Assembly (NCBI RefSeq): GCF_003852495.1
Contig: NZ_QAJI01000003.1
Span: 656,687-720,686, forward strand
DNA length: 64,000 nt
Source of the DNA: Taibaiella sp. KBW10
Lineage (GTDB): Bacteria > Bacteroidota > Bacteroidia > Chitinophagales > Chitinophagaceae
Reading direction: 5' to 3'
The first letter of the stretch is position 1. Each line of letters starts with the position of its first letter. The translations under genes were made by a program, and so were the position numbers. This document shows positions 42,331-50,346 of the stretch, piece by piece. The notes beneath the pieces are model-generated. The model was not told where the DNA came from. It made no database searches and was given only the letters and a program-made list of their open reading frames with translations.

Positions 42331-42354
42331 TATTATATTATATTAAAGCAATAA

Positions 42355-45204
42355 CTACCTACTTAAGTGCATGCTTCTTTCTTTGTATAGTGTTCTGAAA
42401 TAAGGATCACGCAGGTCTTTTATAAAACGGATTGCTTCTCCAGTACTCTTCATTTCGGGACCTAATTCTTTATTTACATTAGGGAATTTATTAAAGCTGA
42501 ATACCGGTTCTTTGATGGCATAACCTTCCAGTTTTTTCTCAATCGTAAAGTCTTTCAGTTTATTCTCACCCAGCATTACTTTGGTGGCAATGTTTAAGAA
42601 CGGCACTCCATAAGCTTTGGCAATAAATGGTGTGGTACGGCTTGCACGAGGATTAGCCTCGATCACAAATACCCGACCGTCTTTAATCGCATATTGGATA
42701 TTGATCAGACCTTTTACATTCAGTTTCAAGGCAATCTTTTTCGCGATATCAATCATCTCTTCTACTTCCAGTTTGCCTAGGTTGAACACCGGTAGTACAG
42801 AGTGGCTGTCACCGCTGTGGATACCTGCAGGTTCAATATGCTCCATAATACCCATAATGTGTACTTCTTCACCATCACAAATCGCATCAATTTCAGCCTC
42901 CTGACAACGATCCAGAAAATGATCGATCAAAATGGTATTGCCTGGTAAGATTTTCAATAAGCTAACTACGCTTTCTTCCAACTCTTCATCATTAATTACA
43001 ATCCGCATGGCTTGCCCGCCTAATACATAAGAAGGACGTACTAAAACCGGGTAACCTACTTCATTGGCCACTTCCATGGCATCATCCGTAGTGAAAGCCG
43101 TACCATATTTTGGATAAGGAATTTTTAATTCTTTCAGTAAATCAGAGAAACGGCCACGATCTTCTGCAATATCCATATCGTTAAACGAAGTTCCAATGAT
43201 TTTTATGCCTTTGGCATCAAGGCGTTTCGCCAGCTTCAAAGCCGTTTGTCCTCCTAACTGTACAATAACGCCTTCCGGTTTTTCATGTTCAATGATCTCC
43301 CAGATATGCTCCCAGTATACGGGTTCGAAATATAATTTATCTGCTATATCAAAATCGGTAGAAACGGTCTCGGGATTACAATTGATCATAATCGCTTCGT
43401 AACCACATTCTTTAATCGCTAACAATCCATGGGTACAACAGTAGTCAAATTCAATGCCCTGGCCAATACGGTTAGGACCGGAACCTAATACAATAATTTT
43501 CTTTTTATCGGAAACCTTGGATTCATTTTGAAGATGCTCGTGGGCCGAAGACACCGGCTTTTCTTCAAAAGTGCTATAGAAATAAGGGGTTTTCGCTTCA
43601 AATTCGGCGCTACAAGTATCTACCATTTTGAATACCCTGGTCACCCCCAGTTCTTTTCTTCTTTCGTAGACCTCATCTGGCGTACAGTCATTGATCAGAT
43701 CAGCAATTTGCTCATCACTAAAGCCCATTTTTTTGGCTTCAAATAACATAGACTCCGGTAAACCTTGCAGGTGCTTATATTCTTTTATTTTTTGTTCCAG
43801 CGTTACAATTTCCTGAATCTGGTACAGGAACCAACGATCGATATGCGTTAGCTCACGTAAGGTTTTGATAGAAATACCTACTTCCAAAGCTTCTTTAAGC
43901 CTGAAAATACGATCCCAAGTAGGGCGTTTCAAATATTCTTTCAATTCTTCCGGGCGCATTCTGCTACGGCTGATTGAGGTCAGTCCGGTGGCATTATTTT
44001 CCAAACTCTGACAGGCTTTTTGCAATGCTTCCGGGAATGTTCTTCCGATCGACATTACTTCACCCACAGATTTCATTTGTAAACCTAAAGTATCATCTGC
44101 TCCCTTGAATTTATCAAAATTCCAACGAGGCATTTTTACGATTACATAATCCAATGCCGGTTCGAAATAGGCAGAAGTCGTTTGTGTAATCTGATTTTGC
44201 AATTCATCTAAATGATAGCCTACCGACAGTTTTGCAGCAATCTTAGCAATAGGATAACCCGTCGCTTTAGAGGCTAATGCAGAGGAGCGGCTTACACGGG
44301 GATTGATTTCGATCGCAATGATCTCTTCGGTCTCGGGGTTCAAGGCAAACTGCACATTACACCCTCCGGCAAAGTTGCCCAGGTTACGCATCATATCTAC
44401 AGCTGTATTCCGCATCAATTGGAATGCCGTATCACTCAAAGTCATTGCAGGTGCGACTGTAATGCTATCGCCGGTATGAATACCCATAGGGTCAAAATTC
44501 TCTACCGTACAAATGATAACCACATTATCTGCCGAATCTCTGAGCAGCTCCAGCTCAAATTCTTTCCAGCCTAAAACGGCTTTCTCTACTAATACTTCAT
44601 GTATGGGAGATGCTTTCAAACCTGCATCTAAAGCAGCTTCCAGCTCATCTTTATGTTTTACGAATCCGCCTCCGGAACCCCCAAGGGTAAATGAAGGACG
44701 AATCACTAAGGGAATTCCGATTTCCTGGGCAAACTCTTTACCTTCCAGCATAGAATTGGCAACCCTTGCCGGTGCCACCGGGATGTTCATTTCGATCATC
44801 CACTCGCGGAACAAGTCTCTGTCTTCAGCTTTGTCGATGGCTTTAATATCTACACCAATCAACCGAACCTTATATTGCTCCCAAATACCCAGCTCTTCTA
44901 CCTCTTTACACAAGTTCAATGCGGTTTGTCCACCCATCGTCGGCAAAACGGCATCAATGTCGTTTTCTTTCAAGATCTGCTCGATACTTTCTGCATTAAG
45001 GGGCAGAAGATATACTTTATCCGCAACGATAGGATCTGTCATGATCGTTGCCGGGTTACTGTTGATTAAGGTAACTTTGATTCCTTCTTCTCTTAAACTT
45101 CTGGCGGCCTGCGAACCGGAGTAGTCAAACTCACATGCCTGACCGATGACAATGGGACCGGAGCCAATAATTAAAACAGATTTGATGGAAGTGTCTAAAG
45201 GCAT
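42355..45204 (-). CDS. carB: Carbamoyl-phosphate synthase large subunit, without the allosteric domain
   Basis: 949 residues from ATG 45204 (MPLDTSIKSVLIIGSGPIVIGQ). The first half contains an ATP-grasp unit (VRPSFTLGGSGGGFV, EINPRVSRSSALASKATGYPIAKIAAKL). The second copy starts near 555 (IIVLGSGPNRIGQGIEFDYC), with VRPSYVLGGQAMRIV and EANPRASRTTPFIAKAYGVPF. It makes carbamoyl phosphate for arginine and pyrimidines with the small subunit CarA, which is not in the window. The protein stops about 30 residues after GPEMKSTGEAI, where classic CarB (about 1070 residues) continues into the MGS-like allosteric domain binding UMP or ornithine; that domain is missing. Shortened CarB proteins are known in Bacteroidota. 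A longer N-terminus from 45255 is unlikely. Confidence 0.95.
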   Translation of the reverse strand: MPLDTSIKSVLIIGSGPIVIGQACEFDYSGSQAARSLREEGIKVTLINSNPATIMTDPIVADKVYLLPLNAESIEQILKENDIDAVLPTMGGQTALNLCKEVEELGIWEQYKVRLIGVDIKAIDKAEDRDLFREWMIEMNIPVAPARVANSMLEGKEFAQEIGIPLVIRPSFTLGGSGGGFVKHKDELEAALDAGLKASPIHEVLVEKAVLGWKEFELELLRDSADNVVIICTVENFDPMGIHTGDSITVAPAMTLSDTAFQLMRNTAVDMMRNLGNFAGGCNVQFALNPETEEIIAIEINPRVSRSSALASKATGYPIAKIAAKLSVGYHLDELQNQITQTTSAYFEPALDYVIVKMPRWNFDKFKGADDTLGLQMKSVGEVMSIGRTFPEALQKACQSLENNATGLTSISRSRMRPEELKEYLKRPTWDRIFRLKEALEVGISIKTLRELTHIDRWFLYQIQEIVTLEQKIKEYKHLQGLPESMLFEAKKMGFSDEQIADLINDCTPDEVYERRKELGVTRVFKMVDTCSAEFEAKTPYFYSTFEEKPVSSAHEHLQNESKVSDKKKIIVLGSGPNRIGQGIEFDYCCTHGLLAIKECGYEAIMINCNPETVSTDFDIADKLYFEPVYWEHIWEIIEHEKPEGVIVQLGGQTALKLAKRLDAKGIKIIGTSFNDMDIAEDRGRFSDLLKELKIPYPKYGTAFTTDDAMEVANEVGYPVLVRPSYVLGGQAMRIVINDEELEESVVSLLKILPGNTILIDHFLDRCQEAEIDAICDGEEVHIMGIMEHIEPAGIHSGDSHSVLPVFNLGKLEVEEMIDIAKKIALKLNVKGLINIQYAIKDGRVFVIEANPRASRTTPFIAKAYGVPFLNIATKVMLGENKLKDFTIEKKLEGYAIKEPVFSFNKFPNVNKELGPEMKSTGEAIRFIKDLRDPYFRTLYKERSMHLSR

Positions 45205-45283
45205 TTTATATTTATTTTTTTTATTTATTTGAATCGGGATAGGCCGGCCGATCATGTATCTTATTCAGGTAAGGTATAGATAC

Positions 45284-45340
45284 AAAAAATCGGGCTTGCG
45301 CCCGAAGTGCAAATTTAGCGCAATTATGTTTGCCGTACAA
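45284..45340 (-). promoter_or_regulatory. carB promoter with a hairpin and U-run at the start of the leader
   Basis: On the minus strand, TTG (45340-45338), 20 bases, then TAAATTTG (45317-45310). The predicted RNA start, about 45304, coincides with a 6-bp GC-rich hairpin TCGGGC-GCAA-GCCCGA (45305-45290), followed directly by six T. It could be an attenuator-like terminator or a 5'-end stabiliser. The ATG is about 100 bases downstream. Confidence 0.45.
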
Positions 45341-45367
45341 GTATTAATTCTTAAAAACTATAAACAA

Positions 45368-45396
45368 AAATCCAGAGCGCCTTGCGCTCTGGATTT
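45368..45396 (-). terminator. Isolated hairpin with T-run on the minus strand
   Basis: A 13-bp stem aaatccagagcgc with its complement and a 3-base loop. On the minus strand it is followed by TTTGTTTAT. No gene is known to end here. Confidence 0.45.
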
Positions 45397-45705
45397 CCAT
45401 AATACAAGATCGCTGTGCATAGCCCTTTCGGAACAAGGTCGCATCAGCCTTGTACGTTTTGATGGTTTTATTCGGCAATGCTATCTTAATATAATAATTG
45501 CACACTCCCTTAAGGCTGTTTTGTCCATTATAGGTACTATCCTAACCTTTCAGCGGATTCATAGTACTGAATATTTGCCGGCCCCAACGATTATTGATTT
45601 CAAAACACAGTTATCGTGAGCCGTATATACGACAATTGAGCAGCAAAAATGTATCGTACTTCATTAAGGATGCTCATTATGCCGAAGCGTAAAAGGGTAC
45701 GTAAA

Positions 45706-45743
45706 ATACACATGGATCTGGTTTAAAGCAGATCCATGTGTAT
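45706..45743 (-). terminator. Terminator of the uridine phosphorylase-like gene
   Basis: A 15-bp stem atacacatggatctg with its complement, an 8-base loop, then T-rich sequence on the minus strand, 26 bases after the stop at 45769. Confidence 0.7.
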
Positions 45744-45768
45744 ACTTTTATAAGAGAAGTTTATTTTT

Positions 45769-46653
45769 TTAATTAATCAACAAAGCCAATGATTTTTCGA
45801 TCATCCGTTCAACAGACAAGGCACCATCTTTCGTAAATTCTTTCGTTTGCCTGTTGGCAATAATGGTGTTAATGGATAAACATTGATGTCCCATTAAGCG
45901 TCCTAAACCATAAATCGCGGAGGTCTCCATCTCGAAATTAGAAATCCGGTGTTCTCCGCATTGGAAGGAAGATAAGGAATCGATTAAGTGTGGGAAAGCC
46001 GGGCTTAACCGGATCTGCCTGCCCTGTGGCGCATAAAACCCCGGACAAGTCACCGTAATCCCGTGAATATACCCTTCCCGCTTTGGAAATTTATTCAGCA
46101 GATGGATAGCGCTTTCTACCATATAAGGTTTAATCGCTGAGGTTTCTAAACGGGTATGCTTTATAAAAGCGTCTTTGATAAAAGCAACTTCCGCATTTTC
46201 TTCATAGTTGTAATAATGCAATAAGTTATCCAGGCCGATTCCGAAGGTACCCACGACTAAACTATCTACGGCAATATCGGCTTGCAGTGCACCGGAAGTG
46301 CCCATGCGTACAATCTCCAGGCTGGTATGCGCTTCTTTAGGCAAGCGGGTATTAAAATCAACATTGACCAATGCATCAAGTTCATTTAAAGTAATGTCTA
46401 TATTATCCGGACCAATTCCGGTGGAGACAACGCTGATGCGCTTTTGACCGATATACCCTGTATGGGTTACAAATTCGCGATGTTCTTTTTTGTGTTCTAT
46501 ACGATCAAAGTATTTAGAGATGGTCGCGACGCGGCCCGGGTCTCCTACGGTGATCACAGTTTGTGCCAGCTCTTCCGGATGCACATCTAGGTGGTAGATA
46601 CATCCTTTGTCTGTTATAATCAATTCAGAAGCGCCAATTGGGTTTGTTTGCAT
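45769..46653 (-). CDS. udp: Nucleoside phosphorylase, uridine phosphorylase type
   Basis: 294 residues of the NP-I family. The phosphate-binding segments are VGDPGRVATISKYF and RMGTSGAL. Other markers are HREFVTHTG, VVSTGIGPDN, the ribose/base segment CPGFYAPQGRQ and FEMETSAIYGL, with IIANRQT near the C-terminus. The FYAPQGRQ and IIANRQ motifs align with the FYPGQER and VIVNRTQ motifs of Escherichia coli Udp, so uridine (pyrimidine nucleoside) phosphorolysis for salvage is the best call; a wider substrate range is possible. It is slightly longer than E. coli Udp (253), with an insertion around YYNYEENAEVAFIKDAF. It is transcribed away from tRNA-Cys. Confidence 0.87.
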   Translation of the reverse strand: MQTNPIGASELIITDKGCIYHLDVHPEELAQTVITVGDPGRVATISKYFDRIEHKKEHREFVTHTGYIGQKRISVVSTGIGPDNIDITLNELDALVNVDFNTRLPKEAHTSLEIVRMGTSGALQADIAVDSLVVGTFGIGLDNLLHYYNYEENAEVAFIKDAFIKHTRLETSAIKPYMVESAIHLLNKFPKREGYIHGITVTCPGFYAPQGRQIRLSPAFPHLIDSLSSFQCGEHRISNFEMETSAIYGLGRLMGHQCLSINTIIANRQTKEFTKDGALSVERMIEKSLALLIN

Positions 46654-46674
46654 ATGAAAGCCTGAAAATATTTT

Positions 46675-46705
46675 TTTGAATATTAAACAATAAAATTTAC
46701 CTTTG
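46675..46705 (+). promoter_or_regulatory. Promoter of tRNA-Cys (TTTG-N19-TACCTTTG)
   Basis: TTTG at 46675-46678 and TACCTTTG at 46698-46705, 19 bases apart. The tRNA begins 26 bases later. Confidence 0.6.
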
Positions 46706-46731
46706 CTGTCCTTTAAATCGCAATGCGAACT

Positions 46732-46802
46732 GGTACCGTGGCCGAGAGGTTAGGCAGAGCTCTGCAAAAGCTTCTACAGCGGTTCGAATCCGTTCGGTAC
46801 CT
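46732..46802 (+). tRNA. tRNA-Cys (anticodon GCA)
   Basis: A 71-base cloverleaf. The acceptor is GGTACCG paired with CGGTACC. The anticodon stem GAGCT/AGCTT has loop CTGCAAA, with anticodon GCA at 46764-46766. The T-arm contains GGTTCGAATCC. The 3' CCA is not encoded. A hairpin terminator follows, and smpB lies downstream. Confidence 0.95.
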
Positions 46803-46815
46803 CAGCAAAAGTACA

Positions 46816-46853
46816 GAAAGCATCACAGAAATTTGTGATGCTTTCTTTTTTTA
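46816..46853 (+). terminator. Terminator of tRNA-Cys
   Basis: A 13-bp stem agaaagcatcaca / tgtgatgctttct with a 5-base loop, then a run of T. Confidence 0.8.
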
Positions 46854-46889
46854 TTTCTTAATTTTGATAGGATCGTGAATTGGTAAAAG

Positions 46890-47351
46890 ATGAGCAAACA
46901 TAGTAAACAACCCAAAGTATATATAAAGAACAAACCGGTAACTTTTGAATATGCCATTGAAGAGAAGTTGACTGCAGGAATTATGCTGACCGGTTCTGAA
47001 ATAAAATCGGTACGTTTAAGTAAGGTAAGCTTTAATGATAGTTATTGTTTCTTTCATAAAGGAGAATTATGGATCAAGAGTTTGCATATTGCCCAATATG
47101 TAAATGCCGGCTATGTAGGCCATGATCCCACGAGAGAACGGAAATTGTTACTAAATAAAAAAGAGCTCAAAAAGTGGGCGCAGAAAATCAAAGAAAAAGG
47201 CTTCACGATTGTACCGCTTTCTATGTTCATTAACGAAAACGGATATGCAAAAATGGATATCGGATTAGGAAAAGGTAAAAAACTACATGACAAGCGGGAA
47301 AGCATCAAAACAAGAGATGTGGAACGTAGCCTTAAAAACAAGGATTGGTAG
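46890..47351 (+). CDS. smpB: SsrA-binding protein SmpB
   Basis: 153 residues. The OB-fold core has ITVFEY-like VTFEYAIEEKLTAGIMLTGSEIKSVR and SLHIAQYVNAGYVGHDPTRERKLLLNKKEL. IVPLSMFINENGYAKMDIGLGKGKKLHDKRESIKTRD ends in the basic C-terminal tail that enters the ribosome decoding channel. SmpB works with tmRNA to rescue stalled ribosomes. The tmRNA gene was not found in this window. Length is typical for the family. It follows the tRNA-Cys terminator by 36 bases, so it has its own promoter, which I cannot place confidently. Confidence 0.97.
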   Translation: MSKHSKQPKVYIKNKPVTFEYAIEEKLTAGIMLTGSEIKSVRLSKVSFNDSYCFFHKGELWIKSLHIAQYVNAGYVGHDPTRERKLLLNKKELKKWAQKIKEKGFTIVPLSMFINENGYAKMDIGLGKGKKLHDKRESIKTRDVERSLKNKDW

Positions 47352-47506
47352 TTTTTTTTGAATTATATGTTAACGCATATATTATGTTATATGGTTTTAT
47401 TACTTTTGTAATAGGATTATATAGACTATTCTTATAGCCCATTAAACTATAGCAATAGTTTATACTCTAAACAACCGGTATTAAAAACAAATAAAAAATA
47501 GAAATT

Positions 47507-47956
47507 ATGAAAAAAATCCGCATTATTGCTTCAGCAGCTTTATTGACCTTGACGGCATTCGGTGCCACAACCTTAACTTCTTGTACAAAAGATTGTGAAA
47601 TTGGTTACGAAGGTTCTGATTGTAAAACATTAAGCCGTACTAAATTCATTGGCGACTGGAAAGGAGCTGATGCTTGTAATTCAGGAAACTACAACATCAC
47701 TTTAAAAGTTTCTCCTTCTTCTACTAATGAAATTAGCGCCTTAGTGACTAACGCTGGTGGTTTCGGAACAAGTGTAATCATTACAGGTACTGTAACGTCT
47801 ACAAACACTATTTCTTTCACAAACCAAGATGTTACCGGCGGAAGAAGCCTGAGTGGCACTATGACTGCTAACGGCAACAGCTTATCATTCTCTTACACTG
47901 TTACGCCTTCTGTTGGTGTTACAGATGCATGTACTGGTACTTATACAAAATTGTAA
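47507..47956 (+). CDS. Predicted lipoprotein with an EGF-like Cys motif and a beta domain
   Basis: 149 residues. The lipoprotein signal KKIRIIASAALLTLTAFGATTLTSC has its lipobox Cys at 26. It is followed by TKDCEIGYEGSDCKT, an EGF-like C-x-x-G-Y-x-G-x-x-C ending. A beta-rich Thr/Ser/Asn-rich domain of about 105 residues comes next (KFIGDWKGADACNSG, GTVTSTNTISFTNQDV, SLSGTMTANGNSLSFSYTVT, DACTGTYTKL), resembling small lipocalin-like Bacteroidota lipoproteins. Function is unknown. Codon use (many Thr/Ser) and a strong terminator suggest a well-expressed single gene. Confidence 0.75.
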   Translation: MKKIRIIASAALLTLTAFGATTLTSCTKDCEIGYEGSDCKTLSRTKFIGDWKGADACNSGNYNITLKVSPSSTNEISALVTNAGGFGTSVIITGTVTSTNTISFTNQDVTGGRSLSGTMTANGNSLSFSYTVTPSVGVTDACTGTYTKL

Positions 47957-47980
47957 TCTAAGTACTCATTTTCTTTAATG

Positions 47981-48019
47981 AAGGAAGGGCTTGCAAATTA
48001 AATTTGCAAGCCCTTCCTT
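47981..48019. terminator. Bidirectional 17-bp hairpin terminator
   Basis: Arms 47981-47997 and 48003-48019 (aaggaagggcttgcaaa with its complement), flanked by A and T runs. It lies between the converging lipoprotein genes. Confidence 0.8.
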
Positions 48020-48035
48020 TATTTTATCTTATTGA

Positions 48036-48503
48036 TTAATTAGCACCTGGTCTGTCAGATACTGATTTTTTCTCATTACCTTTTGTAGCACCTGCTCTGT
48101 CTGAGGTTCCTTTTGGTTCATTGTTATTAGAAGAACCCGGTCTGTAATCCGTGCTGCCTTTATCTACTGGCTTAGTCGTAACAGGAGGTTGTTTGTTTCC
48201 TGGTTTAGTCGTACTTGGCTTAGTTACTACAGGTTTTGCTTTTCCACCTGTTTTCACATTAGCAGCTGCTGCGGCTGTTGCAGCTTGTGCGGCAGCTAAG
48301 GAATCTGCTGCTGCTTTTCTTAATAAAGAGTCTTTTTGCATTGCAGTTGCAGCGGCGATAGAATCTTCTGCTGCTTTTTTCATAGAATCAACTTGCGCTT
48401 GCGTAAAAGTTGTTGCTGCATTTTCTACAGGCTTATCGTCACCACATGAAGTGATAGAGAAAGCTCCTGCAACTACTGCTAAGATTAAAATATGCTTTTT
48501 CAT
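48036..48503 (-). CDS. Low-complexity lipoprotein (Ala-rich coiled coil, Pro/Thr/Lys tail)
   Basis: 155 residues. The lipoprotein signal MKKHILILAVVAGAFSITSCGD has lipobox Cys20. Residues 35-90 form an Ala/Asp/Ser-rich helical coiled coil (VDSMKKAAEDSIAAATAMQ). Residues 95-130 are Lys/Pro/Thr-rich (KPVVTKPSTTKPG), and the end has two related 11-residue units (GTSDRAGATKG and SVSDRPGAN). It looks like an envelope tether or spacer, comparable in style to Lpp-like proteins, but no family is recognised. A -7 box TATCTTTG lies at 48541-48548, about 38 bases before the ATG. Confidence 0.65.
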   Translation of the reverse strand: MKKHILILAVVAGAFSITSCGDDKPVENAATTFTQAQVDSMKKAAEDSIAAATAMQKDSLLRKAAADSLAAAQAATAAAAANVKTGGKAKPVVTKPSTTKPGNKQPPVTTKPVDKGSTDYRPGSSNNNEPKGTSDRAGATKGNEKKSVSDRPGAN

Positions 48504-48540
48504 TGTTTATGATTTAATTGTTTTTAAATTTAGTTCGTTA

Positions 48541-48548
48541 CAAAGATA
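48541..48548 (-). promoter_or_regulatory. -7 box TATCTTTG of the low-complexity lipoprotein gene
   Basis: An exact TAnnTTTG match on the minus strand. A well-spaced -33 box is not seen. Confidence 0.35.
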
Positions 48549-48740
48549 TTATTCAAAAATCAAACTTTCTATAAAAAATAGTATACAGTATGTTAAGCCC
48601 GACACTTTAAGCAGGCAATCTGATACCCTTTATGCCTAAATCGTCAAAAAGTAACCTACCGGGTTCCTATTTATATAACACTAGGATGCAAAAACGGCAC
48701 GGAATGCATAAAAATTTAACAAGAAGACAAAATATTAATT

Positions 48741-48772
48741 TTTGAAAAAAAGAATTCTTAATCCTATCTTTG
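48741..48772 (+). promoter_or_regulatory. Promoter TTTG-N20-TATCTTTG three bases before the guaB ATG
   Basis: An exact -33 and -7 consensus with 20-base spacing; the ATG at 48776 follows after CAT only. It predicts a leaderless mRNA. Confidence 0.65.
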
Positions 48773-48775
48773 CAT

Positions 48776-50248
48776 ATGGCAGCAAAATCTAATAAATTTT
48801 ACGGCGAAGGATTAACATTTGACGATGTCCTCTTAGTGCCGGCTTATTCAGAAGTACTTCCGAGAGAAGTAAACATTTCCACAAAACTTACCAAAACAAT
48901 TACGCTTAATACGCCCATCGTATCGGCCGCTATGGATACCGTTACGGAGGCGCATCTTGCTATTGCATTGGCCAGAGAAGGTGGCTTAGGTATTCTACAT
49001 AAGAATATGAGTATTGAAAAGCAAGCCGAGCAGGTACGTAAGGTCAAGCGTTCGGAAAGCGGACTGATTCTAGACCCGATTACCCTACACCCTGACCAAA
49101 CAATCGGAGATGCTTTAAAAGTAATGCGGGACAATAAAATCGGCGGTATTCCGATTGTAGACAGCGCTCATAAACTTATTGGTATCCTTACCAACAGAGA
49201 TCTTCGCTTTGAAAAAAATGTAAAAAAGAAAGTATCTGAAGTCATGACTGCCAGTAGCCTGGTAACCGCTCCCAGCGGCACAACCCTACAAAAAGCAGAA
49301 AAAATATTACAACAACATAAAATTGAGAAACTACCTATTGTTGATAAATCCGGACAACTCATCGGACTAATCACCTTTAGGGATATCCTCCAATATAAAA
49401 GCCATCCCAATTCCTGCAAAGACGAATTTGGCCGTTTACTGGCCGGCGCTGCGGTGGGCGTTACGGCAGACATTCTGGATCGTGTAGAAGCTTTAGTGCA
49501 ATCGGGTGTAGATGTTATCACACTGGATAGTGCCCACGGACATTCTAAAGGTATCCTGGATGCCGTACGACTGGTTAAGAAAAACTTTAAGAACCTTCCT
49601 GTTATCGGTGGCAATATTGCGACTGCAGCAGGTGCCCTGGCACTGGCAGAGGCTGGAGCAGATGCTGTAAAAGTAGGTATCGGCCCCGGTTCTATCTGTA
49701 CGACACGTATCGTTACCGGTATTGGTGCACCACAACTCACTGCTGTTATGGAAGCGGCAGAGGCCTTGAAGAAAAAAGGCATTCCGGTGATTGCCGATGG
49801 TGGAATCCGCTACACGGGCGACATGGTAAAGGCAATTGCTGCCGGTGCTTCCTGCATTATGGCCGGTTCAGTATTTGCCGGTACGGAAGAAAGCCCCGGG
49901 GATACCATTATATATGAAGGCAGAAAATTCAAAACCTATCGCGGTATGGGTTCTCTCGATGCCATGCAGGACGGATCTAAAGACCGTTATTTCCAGGATG
50001 CAGAAGATGATGTAAAAAAACTGGTTCCGGAAGGGATTGTTGGTCGTGTACCATACAAAGGCACGGTAAGTGAAGTCGTACAACAATTTGTCGGTGGCTT
50101 AAAAGCCGGTATGGGTTACTGCGGAACGCCAACCATTAAAAAATTACAAGACGATGCACAGTTTATCCGCATTACCAGTGCGAGTATGGCAGAAAGCCAT
50201 CCACACGGTGTAGTGATAACTAAAGAAGCACCTAATTACAGCCGTTAG
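48776..50248 (+). CDS. guaB: Inosine-5'-monophosphate dehydrogenase
   Basis: 490 residues from ATG 48776 ([29 protein letters not shown], the normal family start). The TIM barrel is interrupted at about 93-208 by two CBS domains ([14 protein letters not shown] and [28 protein letters not shown]). The catalytic Cys308 is in [15 protein letters not shown]. The IMP-binding loop is [19 protein letters not shown], and the flap is [10 protein letters not shown]. The [13 protein letters not shown] tail contains the potassium-site region. It oxidises IMP to XMP, the committed step to GTP. An upstream in-frame TTG at 48770 lies within the -7 box and is rejected. Confidence 0.97.
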   Translation: MAAKSNKFYGEGLTFDDVLLVPAYSEVLPREVNISTKLTKTITLNTPIVSAAMDTVTEAHLAIALAREGGLGILHKNMSIEKQAEQVRKVKRSESGLILDPITLHPDQTIGDALKVMRDNKIGGIPIVDSAHKLIGILTNRDLRFEKNVKKKVSEVMTASSLVTAPSGTTLQKAEKILQQHKIEKLPIVDKSGQLIGLITFRDILQYKSHPNSCKDEFGRLLAGAAVGVTADILDRVEALVQSGVDVITLDSAHGHSKGILDAVRLVKKNFKNLPVIGGNIATAAGALALAEAGADAVKVGIGPGSICTTRIVTGIGAPQLTAVMEAAEALKKKGIPVIADGGIRYTGDMVKAIAAGASCIMAGSVFAGTEESPGDTIIYEGRKFKTYRGMGSLDAMQDGSKDRYFQDAEDDVKKLVPEGIVGRVPYKGTVSEVVQQFVGGLKAGMGYCGTPTIKKLQDDAQFIRITSASMAESHPHGVVITKEAPNYSR

Positions 50249-50280
50249 TCCTTACCGGATAATAACGAAACATAAACAAA

Positions 50281-50311
50281 AGAGCTTGCCTGAAATATTA
50301 GGCAGGCTCTT
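50281..50311 (+). terminator. Terminator of guaB
   Basis: An 11-bp stem agagcttgcct / aggcaggctct (one G-U pair) with a 9-base loop, then TTCGTTTTTT. Confidence 0.75.
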
Positions 50312-50346
50312 TCGTTTTTTATACTTTTAAGCCAAAATTAATCCGC

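Larger units (their letters stand above)
45205..45768. other. 564-base gene-poor stretch with hairpins and the carB promoter
   Basis: No convincing coding frame. It holds the carB leader and promoter (45284-45340), an isolated 13-bp hairpin (45368-45396) and the terminator of the nucleoside phosphorylase (45706-45743). Between 45400 and 45700 I see no gene, only short inverted repeats such as acaagg...ccttgt (45433-45453). Confidence 0.6.

Noticed and set aside
45254-45619. Plus-strand open frame of 121 codons in the gene-poor stretch
   Set aside because: It crosses two hairpins and the carB promoter, has no recognisable motif and no ribosome-binding or promoter signal.
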